Assembly (NCBI RefSeq): GCF_024166365.1
Contig: NC_064820.1
Location: forward strand, 49,825,501-49,889,500
Source of the DNA: Elephas maximus indicus
Lineage: Eukaryota; Chordata; Mammalia; Proboscidea; Elephantidae
Reading direction: 5' to 3'
DNA length: 64,000 nucleotides
The translations under genes and the position numbers were made by a program. Position 1 is the stretch's first letter; each line of letters begins with the position of its first letter. The notes under the pieces are model-generated. The model did no database searches. It had not been told where the DNA came from and was given only the letters and a program-made list of their open reading frames with translations. Below, piece by piece: positions 23,589-33,437 of this stretch.

Positions 23589-23915
23589 ACTGACAAAGAA
23601 GGAATCGACTCAGCCTAGACTGATTTGGACTTTTAGTCTCGAGAACTGTGAGAAAATAAATTTCTTTTCTTTATAGCCACCCACCAAAAATAAGTAAATG
23701 ATTAAAATATTTTTTAAAAAAGAAAAGCCACTCACTGTGGTTTTTCTATTACAGCAATACTAGGTAATGAAGACAGACCTAGATTTCACCATAAAGATTC
23801 CAGAGAAGCAGAATGTTAATCCACTCAAGCGAGTGGTAAACACTGGTCGATCTTGGACAGGACACATCCTCTACCTTTCCGGAATTTACACTGAATTTGG
23901 GAGAGATAAACCTTA

Positions 23916-24036
23916 AGATTGATACAGTAGCTGCAGCAATGGGCTCAAGCATAACAATTGTGAAGATGGCAAAGGACGCAGCAGTGTTTGTACTCAGGGT
24001 CTCTCTGAGTCGGAACCAACTCCAGGGCACCTAACA
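23916..24036 (+). mobile_element. RTE 3'-end fragment
   Basis: The last 120 bases of RTE (ACAGTAGCTGCAGCAATGGG to GGCACCTAACAACAAC). Extreme 5' truncation. Confidence 0.85.
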
Positions 24037-24283
24037 ACAACAAGACTACAGACATAAAAAAGCTGAAGAGATTAAGAATAGCGCCAGGTCATGATGTCAG
24101 TAGGATTACAAAACTGACTTAACAAAGGCCAAAGGAGTGAAGTCAACAGAGTGTCCCACCCTGTTCTGAAGAGATAGGTAACAGGCCCCCGGAGCAGATT
24201 TGAAAGTTTTCCAGCTGGGAAGGCCCTGGCTGACTGAAAGATTTGGATGGGTGGAGAGAAATGGAGATATTTGTTCAGACTAT

Positions 24284-24453
24284 GGAAATCCTGGTGGTGT
24301 AGTGGTTAAGTGCTATGGCTGCTAACCCAAGGGTCGGCAGTTTGAATCCGCCAGGTGCTCCTTGGAAACTCTATGGGGCACTTATACTCTGTCCTATAGA
24401 GTTGCTTTGAGTTGGAATCGACTCAATGGCATTGGGTTTGGTTTGGTTTGGTT
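24284..24453 (+). mobile_element. AfroSINE, short form
   Basis: Complete head and tail, ending in a (GGTTT)n run. Confidence 0.93.
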
Positions 24454-24599
24454 AGAGTTCTGAGACAGGAAAGCCCAAGGCACATTTAGGTTCAGACTAT
24501 TATCTGAATTGAGGATCTAGGAAGGTGAGTGATGGGAGATCTATTCATAAGATAGACTGAGGTCACACCGCTGAAGCCTTGAGTGTCAGCCTGAGGAGG

Positions 24600-24796
24600 T
24601 TTGCTTTGTTAGTTGCCCTTGAGTCAATTCTGACTCATGGTGACCTCCTGACTGCAGAGTAGAACTGCCCTGTAGAGTTTTCAAGGCTGTGACCTTTTGG
24701 AAGCAGATCACCAGTCACATTTGGATGGGTTTGACCAGCCAGACCAGGCAACCTTTTAGCTAGTACCTGAAGACTTATTGTGCCACCCAGGGACTC
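24600..24796 (-). mobile_element. AfroSINE, long (older) form
   Basis: It keeps the extra middle segment (AAGGCTGTGACCTTTTGGAAGCAGATC) that short copies lack. Diverged. Confidence 0.8.
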
Positions 24797-24926
24797 ATTT
24801 TATGAAATGGGGACCAGTAAAAATTTGAGAAAGGAGAAGAGTTTTAGGAAAATTCACTTTGCAGTGATATAAAGTGTGGAGTGACTGGGGCAAGAGGTCA
24901 AATTAGGAGGAGCTTATGTTATCCAA

Positions 24927-25095
24927 GGAAACCCTGGTGGTGTAGTGGTTAAGTGCTACAGCTGCTGACCAAGAGATTGGCAGTTCAAATCCGCCAGGCG
25001 CTCCTTGGAAACTCCATGGGGCAGTTCTACTCTGTCCTATAGGGTCACTATGAGTTGGAATCGACTCGACTGCAGTGGGTTTGGTTTTTTTTGGT
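24927..25095 (+). mobile_element. AfroSINE, short form, young
   Basis: Perfect 13-bp target duplication TTATGTTATCCAA (24914-24926 and 25096-25108). Confidence 0.96.
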
Positions 25096-25236
25096 TTATG
25101 TTATCCAAATGTAAGGAGATGAGAACAACGCAAATAAGAAGGGACTGTTATTCCTATACTAACGTGTATACCACAAATTGCTACGTGCCATGTACACACA
25201 GTACTCTTCTATGCTTCCCATATCACCAAGTGGGTA

Positions 25237-25416
25237 AAAACCAAACTCATTGCTGTTGAGCCCCATAGTGTTTCCAAGGCTGTAATCTTCATGGAAGCAG
25301 ATTGCCACATCTTTTTCCTGTGCAGGGACTGGTGGGTTTCAATAGCCAACCTTTTGGTTAGCAGCTGAACTCTTAACCACTGTGTTACTAGGGTGCCTTA
25401 CAAAGGGCTCCTTACA
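25237..25416 (-). mobile_element. AfroSINE, long form
   Basis: 9-bp target duplication AAGTGGGTA (25228-25236 and 25417-25425). The 5' side carries a small duplication of CTTACAAAG. Confidence 0.85.
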
Positions 25417-25741
25417 AAGTGGGTAGTGAATAAAAATCTTTTTAGAAATTACAGCACAACAGTGGCTGCAGGTAGCAGCCTCATAACGCAGTTAGTCCGT
25501 GAATTAGGGGTCAAAAGAAATGGTTGGACTCTTCTGTAGTGTCAGCTCTAAGCAATAGAGCTATCCCTGACCTTGGGATAGGGAAAGCTCTCTGTACCCA
25601 TGCCTTGACCTCATGGAATTGAGATAGAACCCCCACAGTGCTGTAATCTTTACCTGACTTCCTCCCCTACAGTGCTGTATTGCAAAATTGTTTTCTTTGC
25701 TGGGCTCCCCGCCCCGTCACCCTTCTATTTGAATCCTGCTT

Positions 25742-25884
25742 TTTCTACTCTGTCCTATAGGGTCGCTGTGAGTCGGAATTGACTTGATGGCACTGGGTTG
25801 TTTGGGTTTTGTTTGGAGAAACCAAAAAACCAAACCCACTGCCATCGGAGTTGATTCCTACTCACAGCGACTCTATAGTTTGCT
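25742..25884. mobile_element. Two AfroSINE tails in opposite orientation
   Basis: A plus-strand tail (25742-25818) is followed at once by a minus-strand tail (25827-25884), tail to tail. Confidence 0.8.
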
Positions 25885-25887
25885 TGG

Positions 25888-26160
25888 AGGTGACATGTAA
25901 ACCCCATTGTACCTGCATAGTATGATTAAGAATGTTGCTGACCTTAACTTACATGAACTCCCTACTTGTAAACCCCTTTAAAAGTCACCTGCCTGCCTGC
26001 CCTTAGCAAGCAGGGTTGGCAGCAGTAACCACCGAGTCACTCCATTTCCTTGTACAATGAAATAAAGGTGCCTTTTTGTTCTCCCACCTCATTCTCTCGT
26101 TTATTGGCCGATAAAAGCCATACCAAATAAGAGCCTGGGGTTTCCACCCTGTTAAAGAGT
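25888..26160 (+). mobile_element. Endogenous retroviral LTR, family 2, 5'-truncated
   Basis: Same family as 19277-19820: shared TGTAAACCCC ... AGTATGATTAAGAATGTTGC ... AATAAAGGTGCC ... GGGTTTCCACC. Confidence 0.75.
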
Positions 26161-26249
26161 CATCAAACCTCGTCACAACTTTGGAGCAGAAAAGGAGCTG
26201 AATATGAGATTAAGAATGTATATGTGATTCACTCTCTGGCATCAAAGTT

Positions 26250-26365
26250 TTTGTTTATTCACTTATTCAACAAGCATTTATTGAGCAATTACAATGTTGC
26301 AAAAATAAACAAAACAACGTCTCTGTCCCCAAGAGGCTGTAGTGGAGGAGACAGATTTAGAACCA
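26250..26365 (-). mobile_element. L2/MIR-like relic
   Basis: Reads as reverse complement of an L2 or MIR 3' end (CAAGCATTTATTGAGCAATT ... GTCCCCAAGAGGCTGTAG). Confidence 0.5.
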
Positions 26366-26493
26366 AATGCTTAGGACACAACCCCATTGGCCCACTATAA
26401 TTCTACTTCCAGAATTCTATGCTTCAGAATGACTCACAAGTGATGAGAAAATGTGCGTGGCTTTTCACAATAGTAAAACACTAGACACCACCT

Positions 26494-26978
26494 GTTATGG
26501 ATTGAATTGTGTCCCCCTAAAATGTGTTTTTTTTTTAAAATGTGTGTCAACTTGGCTAGGCCGTGATTTCCAAAATTGCATAATTGTCCACCATTTTGTC
26601 ATGTGATGTGATTTTCCTATGTGTTGTAAATCCTATCTCTATGATGTTAATGAGCCAGGATTAAAGGAGTTACGTTTATGAGGCAGGACTCAATCTACAA
26701 GATTAGGTTGTATCTTGAATCAATCTCTTTTGAGATATAAAAGAGAGAATCCAGCAGAGAGACAGCGAGACCTCATTACCACCAAGCAAGAAGAGCCAGG
26801 GGTGCACGCATCCTGTACTGAGAAGCTCCTACACTTAGAGAAAATTGATGACAAGGACTTTCCCCCAAAACCAACAGAAAGGGAAAGCCTTCCCTTGGAG
26901 CTCTGGCCCTGAATTCAGACTTCTAGCCTCCTAAACTGTAAGAGAATAAATTTCTATTTGCTAAAGCCATCCATTTGT
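26494..26978 (+). mobile_element. MaLR-type LTR, 3' end missing
   Basis: Starts TGTTATGGATTGAATTGTG and breaks off after CATCCATTTGTGG, losing the last 45 bases of the family. Confidence 0.88.
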
Positions 26979-26984
26979 GGATTG

Positions 26985-27075
26985 CCAGGCCTGTCTTCAG
27001 AGGTGCCTCTGGGTGTGTGGGGGTGGGGGCGGTTCAAACCACCAGCCTTTCAATTAATAGTCGAGTGCTTAACTG
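26985..27075 (-). mobile_element. AfroSINE 5' part
   Basis: Only the tRNA-like head remains, in reverse (GGTTCAAACCACCAGCC). The rest is lost. Confidence 0.65.
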
Positions 27076-27400
27076 TTTGTAAGTAGTTAAATAATGGTAC
27101 ATCCAAATGGCATAAAGGATAAAGTAGCTCTGTATATGCTAACATATATGAATTTGTCCACAATTTATTAAGTGAAAAAAGCAAGTTGCTGTACAAGAAC
27201 CATAAATGATTCTATTTTTCTAAGAATATACATGCATACGTAAAAAAAAAAAAAAGGAAAGTGTATGAAAATATAGATTCTCAAATTTATAAGCAACAAT
27301 TACTTCTAGAGAGGGAAGGAAAATTTTCAACTAGCATGCCTTTATTTGTGATTTTTTTAAAACTTCAAAATTTCTTGGAAGGATATAGTGCTACAGAGAT

Positions 27401-27843
27401 CTGAATCAATTCCTCTAGAGAACAGAAGATAGAGAAATTAACTCTATCTAGGGGAGCTAAGGTAGGCATCAGAGGACATAAAGTTTGGATTCAGTTTTAA
27501 AGAAGGAGTCAGAATTCACCTGTTTGAGAAATGCAGTGGCACATTCCAACCAGAAGGAAGGAACTGCATGCTCTGAGGACTGGGATAGAAGAACAGAATG
27601 CTTGTTTGGTAATGTATCTCACACAGTCTGAGGTCAAATCTGCAGAACCTGGTGTCTTAGACTGGGGCAAGTGTAACCTGGAACGATTTTTGTCAGTATT
27701 GGAACAGGAAGCTCAGGGTTGACCTCAGACCATTTCCAGTCCCAGGGCCTAGAGAGAATGCCTTGACTCTGGGGATCTACTTCATCAAGGGCCAGGTTGG
27801 TCTGGGACCCTAGTCCCAGCACTCTGAGTAGGATATTTGTTAA
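27401..27843. other. Nothing recognised
   Basis: Intron 1 sequence without a supported repeat or coding region. Confidence 0.4.
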
Positions 27844-27854
27844 GTTAACTGGAG

Positions 27855-28567
27855 CTCATGGCTTCATCTACCATGAGACCGGAAGAATTAGATGGTGCCC
27901 AGCTACCAACTGTTCTGATCAGGACCACAATAGATGGATCCTGATATAATGGGAGATAAATGTGGAACAGAATTCAAATTCTTAAAAAGTCCGGTCTTAC
28001 TGGGCTGGTTGAGGCTAGAGGACTTCCTGAGGCTATTGCCCTGTGATATACTTTAAACCTTAAACTGAAATTATCCTTTGAGGTCATCTTTTAGCTAAAC
28101 ATTTATTTTGCTTAATATTTATTTTTTGAGATTAAAAAACCCACCCAGTGCCATTGAGTTGATTCCGACTCATAGCGACCCTGTAGGACAGAGTAGAACT
28201 GCTGCACAGAGTTTCCAAGGAGCATCTGGCTGATTTGAACTGCCGACCCTTTGGTTAGCAGCCATAGCACTTAAGCACTACCCCACCAGGGTTTCCTTTT
28301 TGAGATTAGCTTATAAAATAATGTCATGAGTAAATAAGTTTCTTAGAAGATTAAATGGTCAAAAATTACTCTAAAGCAAAGATGAGAATGTAAGGGGACA
28401 GGGAAACTAGAGTGCCGGAAATGGTACAACCAGAATGGAAGGAATGAGAATAATGACACATTGTGAAAAATGTAACCAATCCAATTTGTGTAAAAATTGT
28501 TAGATGGGAACCTAATTTGCTGTGTAAACTTTCACCTTAAACTCAATAAAATATTAATAAAAAAAAA
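27855..28567 (+). mobile_element. L1 3' UTR fragment containing an AfroSINE
   Basis: Perfect 11-bp target duplication GTTAACTGGAG (27844-27854 and 28568-28578). It ends AAACTCAATAAAATATTAAT(A)n. Confidence 0.85.
28135..28296 (-). mobile_element. AfroSINE nested in L1 3' UTR
   Basis: Perfect 12-bp target duplication TTTTTGAGATTA (28123-28134 and 28297-28308). Confidence 0.96.
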
Positions 28568-28788
28568 GTTAACTGGAGTGCTTTCCTTCCAGAAAGAAAG
28601 CCTTTCACCTTCCTCTCCTGCCCCAACTTGCACTGAATAGACCACACGGCTCCATTTGGAATAGAATCTCAGTTTCAGATACAGATCAATAAAAACCTAG
28701 CTTCAACCCTAGCTTAATTTTTTTTTTTTAATTCTCAGGAAATTAGATTATACATACAAATATCCCTAACATATATATTTTTTTAATA

Positions 28789-29308
28789 TGTCTGAGTCAT
28801 CTAGTGCTGCTATAACAGAAATATCACAAGTGGATGGCTTTAACGAACAGAAATTTATTTTCTCACAGTCTATTAGGCTAGAAGTCCAAATTCAGGGCAT
28901 CAGCTCCAGGAGAAGGCTTTATCTTTTCTGTGGGCTCTGGAGGAAGGTCCTTCTCGTCAATATTCCCAAGGACTAGGAGCTTCTCCTGGAAGGAACCCCG
29001 GGTCCAAAGGACACACTCTGCTCCCGGTGCTTCTTTCTTGGTGGTATGAGGTCCCCAACTCTGCTTGCTTCCCTTTCATTTTATCCCTTGTAAGATAAAA
29101 GGTGGTACAGGCCACACCCCAGAAAAACTCCCTTTACACTGGATCAGGGATGCAACCTTAGTATAGCAAGGGTGCTACAATCCCACCTTAATCCTCTTTA
29201 ACATAAAATTATAATCACAAAATGGAGGACAACCACACAATACTGGGAATCATGGCTCAGCCAAATAGATACACACATTTTTGGGGGGATGTAATTTAAT
29301 TCATGACA
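28789..29308 (-). mobile_element. MaLR-type LTR
   Basis: From TGTCTGAGTCATCTAG to AATTCATGACA. Same subtype as 16410-16876. Confidence 0.9.
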
Positions 29309-29379
29309 ATATATTAATTGTATATTTACATAAATCCAATTACAAAAATGTATGACTTCAATAAATTCTAAACCATGCA

Positions 29380-29955
29380 TTTCTGAATTGTAGTAAAATA
29401 TATACACCATGAAAGTTGAGTGTACTTCCAATTTTAAGTGTCTACTTCAGTGGCATTAATTATATTCACAATGTGCAACCATCACTACTATTTATATCCA
29501 AAGTATTGTCATTGGCCCACACAGAATCTCTGTATCCATTAAGAAATAAGTCCCCATTCTTCCTCCTCAGTCCCAATAACTAATCCACTTTCTGTCTGTG
29601 TGCATTTGTTTATTCTAGATATTTCATATCTGTGGGATCATACAATATTTGTCCTTTTGTGTCTGACTTACTTCACTTAGTGTAATATTTTCAAGGCTCA
29701 TCCATTTTATAGTATGTATCAGAACTTCATTTCTTTTCGTGGCTGAATAATATCCCATTGTATGTGTCTATCACATTTTGTTTAGGTATTCATCTATTAA
29801 TGGACTTTAGGTTGTTTGCACCTTTTGGCTATTGTGAACAGTGCTGCAATGAACATTGGTATCTATTTGAACCCCTGCTTTTAATTCTTCTGCGTATGCA
29901 GTGCAGTGAATTGTTATTATATGGGCCTTCTAGCCATGGTCTTGTAACTTCTACA
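29380..29955 (-). mobile_element. Old L1 ORF2 end and 3' UTR
   Basis: Reverse complement of an L1 3' end (CATACAATATTTGTCCTTTTGTG, then TGAATAATATCCCATTGTATG). Confidence 0.88.
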
Positions 29956-29959
29956 AAAT

Positions 29960-31157
29960 GATTGGGTGATGCTATGCAACTAAGGTGTTTGTGGCCCACT
30001 AAAGGGATTAGATAACCTACTAATAAAAATAAGGTGCATGGAACTCTTGTAGGGTATTGGTTGGTTTTGACATCTCACTAGGCTTAAAGGGAGCCTATCC
30101 CAGAGATTGACATCTGTAATAGAATATAGACATTGAAGCATAATGTTCAATTAGTTCTTTCAGCATTCTTTCTTTATACTACCACCAAGAAGACCCAGGA
30201 GTGGAGCTCAACCTTTGGATCCAGGGTCCCTGTGCTGAGAACCTCCTAGGCCAAGGAGACAGAGAGTTGTAACACTGAAGACAGTGTGAGACCACAGTGG
30301 CAGGGAACTGGCAGGCTAGACTTGCTGACTCATGGAGTGAGAGAACAGGATGCCTTCAGACAGGAGGCTTGCTGGCAGAATGGGGTGCCTCTGGGTACTT
30401 GTTGGTGGAGCTAGGCTTGCTGACGCATGGAGCAAGAGAGCTGAGTGCCTTCTGGCTGAAGTTTACTGGCAGAGTGGATTGCCTCCAGGCACTTATCGGT
30501 GGAGCTAAAGAGCTTTGGAACACTTGCTCCAGCAGGGCAAAAGCAGATAGTTAGTCTTAGGGGCTGAGAGGCCAAGGAACCAGGAAGCAGAAGCTCAAGA
30601 GATAAGGAACACAGGAAGCAGAGCTGCCTCAGCCTCAAAGAGTAGGGCCACAACCTCAAAGAGTAGGGCCACAACCTCTGGGGTCTCAAAAGGTGGACTC
30701 ACCACTCAGATGGACTAGGAGAATGGGGCTGCCCAAATGTGAGGGAGCAGAACTGCCATTCTGGTGGGCCTGGAAGGTGGAACTGAAGCCCAGGGCTGAG
30801 AGACTTCCACTCAGAGTCTGAAGCATGTGGCCAACACCTAGAGCCTGAAGGACAGGGCCACTGTCTGAATAGTCTCAGAGAACAGAGGATTATTTTCAAA
30901 ACTTAAGGGCTAATGTAATGTGTTCTGCTGACTCCCTTGGTGCCTGTTATCCCTTCTTTTCTTCCAGTTTCTCCCATTTGTAACAGAAATGTCTGTCTTG
31001 TGCCTGTTCCACCATTCTACTTTGGAAGCAGATAACTCGTATTCTAATTTCACAGATGAAGAAGAATTTTTGAATTTTGCACTTGGAACTGATTTAAGAC
31101 TTTTGCTATGATATGATGGCCAAGGACATGAATTTTGGAGGTCCAAACGGTAGAATG
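29960..31157 (+). mobile_element. MaLR-type internal region
   Basis: Non-coding internal sequence directly preceding the LTR at 31158. Its 3' end (AATTTTGGAGGTCCAAACGGTAGAA) matches the usual join to MLT1-type LTRs. A tandem 21-bp duplication lies at 30633-30674. No retroviral frame survives. Confidence 0.6.
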
Positions 31158-31672
31158 TTATGGATTGAATTGTGTCCCCATCAAAACATGTGTCAACTTG
31201 GCTAGGCCATGATTCCCAGTACGGTGTGATTGTCCACCATTTTTTCACCTGATGTGATTTTCCTATGTGTTATAAATCCTACCTCTATGATGTTAATGAG
31301 GCAGCATTAGAGGCAGTTATGTTAATGAGGCAGTTTTCAGTCTACAAGATAAGGTTGTGGTAAGTCAATCTCTTTTGAGATATAAAAGAGAGAAGTGAGC
31401 AGAGAGACATGGGGACCTCATACCACCAAGGAACAAGAGCCAGGAGAATATTGCCTCCTTTAGACCCGGGATCCCTGTGCTGAGAAGCTCCTCAGTCCAG
31501 GAAGACTGATGACAAGGACCTTCTCCCAGAGCTGACAGAGGGAGAAAAGCCTTCCCCTGGAGCTGGCACCCTGAATTTGGACTTCTATCCTCCTAGACTG
31601 CGAGAATAAATTTCTCTTTGTTAAAGCCATCTACTTGTGGTGTTTCTGTTGTAGCAGCACTAGATAATTAAG
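31158..31672 (+). mobile_element. MaLR-type 3' LTR
   Basis: TGTTATGGATTGAATTGTG to ATAATTAAGACA, with AGATATAAAAGAGAG and AATAAA. It is attached to the internal region at 29960-31157. Confidence 0.92.
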
Positions 31673-31829
31673 ACAATTAATTTCCTAAAATGAACTGTTT
31701 CTTCTTTTAGTTGTGTTGCCTATTCTCCAAGTTGAATGGTTTAATATCCCAAACAAGGTTTTGGGTTCATTCATCTTTTCTTCAATCCATTCGCTTATCT
31801 TACTGTATATGAATTACTACGCTACAACC

Positions 31830-32030
31830 AGTGCAAATGGTTTGCACTTGACTACTAACCTAAAGGTTGGCAGTTTGAACCCACCCTGTGGTCTGAAAAA
31901 GAAAGGCCTGGCAATCTGTTTATACAAAGATTACAACCAAGAAAATCCTATGGAGCAGTTCTACTCTTTAATACATGGAGTCGCCATGGGTCAGAATCGA
32001 ACTGACAGCAATAGGTTTGGTTTTTTTAAT
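31830..32030 (+). mobile_element. AfroSINE, long form, 5'-truncated
   Basis: Middle segment GAAAGGCCTGGCAATCTG and tail GGAGTCGCCATGGGTCAGAA are present. Confidence 0.8.
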
Positions 32031-32407
32031 GCTAGAACCTGGGGGTAAAATGATGAATGGTCACTAGCTTCAAGGAGCTAGTACTCAGATCACTGCTATC
32101 AGTTGTAACCTAAACAATTATAAAATACGAAATGGACTTTCAGAAGCATTGTGGGAATTAAGAATCATAGGCAAGCCTATGTGCTTAGGAATTTGAGTTA
32201 TCTGGGTTTATTGATTTCCAATTCAACCAATAGTTTTAAACCAGAAAAACACCCAACAATTACTAGGCAAATGTTAACCAGTTGTTTGAGGATCCTACGT
32301 ACTTAGCAAACTGGCTTCCATTTCTCAAATAGAAATTTAGGATGGGTTCATCTGTAAATCACCTGACCTAAATCAGATTACCTACCAAAAGGCAAGAGGC
32401 AGTTCAC
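32031..32407. other. Nothing recognised
   Basis: No supported repeat or gene. Confidence 0.4.
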
Positions 32408-32694
32408 CCTTGAGCTAAAGATTAGAGAGGCTCATAAAACAAACAATAATACACCTAGCTCAACCATATAAGACTAAAATGGCACACCAGCCCAGGGACA
32501 AGGCCGAGAAGGCAGGAGGGGAAAGAAAAGCTGGAAGAATGAAAACGGGGAACCCAAGATTGATAAGGGGAGAGTGTTGACACATTGTGGGGTTGGCAAG
32601 CAATGTCACAAAACAATGTGTATTAATTGTCTAATGAGAAACTAATTTGCTCTGTAAACCTTCATCTAAAGCACAGTAAAAAAAAAAAAGAAAA
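32408..32694 (+). mobile_element. L1 3' UTR end
   Basis: Same 3' terminus as 14409-15393 (CACAAAACAATGTGTATTAA, then CTTCATCTAAAGCACAGT(A)n). Confidence 0.8.
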
Positions 32695-32769
32695 GAAAGA
32701 AAGAAAACTGACATCTTGTAGGCAGGCCTCTGCAGTTGTACTAAGGAAAGAACCAAAAAACAAAAACAA

Positions 32770-32937
32770 AAACAAAAACCAAACCAGTTGCCGTCCAGTC
32801 TATTCTGACTTATAGTGACCCTATAGGATGGAGTAGAACTGCCCCATACGGTTTCCAAGGAGCACCTGCTGGATTTAAACTGCCAACCTTTTGGTTAACA
32901 GCCGTAGCTCTTAACCATTATGCCACTGGGGTTTCCA
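32770..32937 (-). mobile_element. AfroSINE, short form
   Basis: Complete in reverse, with an A-rich (AAAAAC)n tail side. Confidence 0.92.
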
Positions 32938-33426
32938 CATAAAAAGAACAGAGAATGTTAAAAAAAAAGAAAAGAAAGAAAGACAAGAGGCTGGCTAGCA
33001 TTTATTTCATGTTGGCAGATGCAGCTGGTGCCCTCCTGAGACAGTCAGAAATGTAAAAGACCAGGAAAGATGGAACCCTTTGAAGAAAAAGAGCACAAGG
33101 GGTTAGGCAATGAAAAAAGCAAACAGGTTATTTGGAACTAGAACCAGTACCAGTTGCCAGAGTTGATAGGGGCAATGGTAAAATTTTATTAGATAATATT
33201 GCCCTCTAGAGGTTCTCTGGTGAAAACGTCTGTAAGAATATTTTGGTTTTTAAAAAATAATCAGCCACATCCTCTGATTTCAATGATGACTCCAGAATTT
33301 CCACATAGGAGGGATTGTGGGGTGGCAACAAGGCTGAAAAAAAGTACATTTACATGTACTTACTATGTAAATGCTTTGCTTGTGCATTTTTATGTTTATT
33401 ACGCATATAGTTGGGGGAAGACAAGT
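32938..33426. other. Nothing recognised
   Basis: No supported repeat or gene. Target region of RTE copy D. Confidence 0.4.
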
Positions 33427-33437
33427 TCATAAGAGAT

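Larger units (their letters stand above)
21537..23772 (+). mobile_element. MLT1-like LTR split by RTE copy C
   Basis: LTR halves 21537-21780 and 23589-23772 rejoin across the RTE insertion (…CTACTGACAAAGA / ACTGACAAAGAAGG…). A further insertion of about 40 bp lies near 23685-23735 between two AGCCAC(C/T)CAC copies. Confidence 0.8.
26370..27400 (+). mobile_element. Old L1 ORF2/3' UTR split by an LTR and SINE
   Basis: L1-like pieces at 26370-26493 and 27076-27400 (GTTAAATAATGGTACATCCA) surround the LTR at 26494-26978 and the SINE at 26985-27075. Confidence 0.65.
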
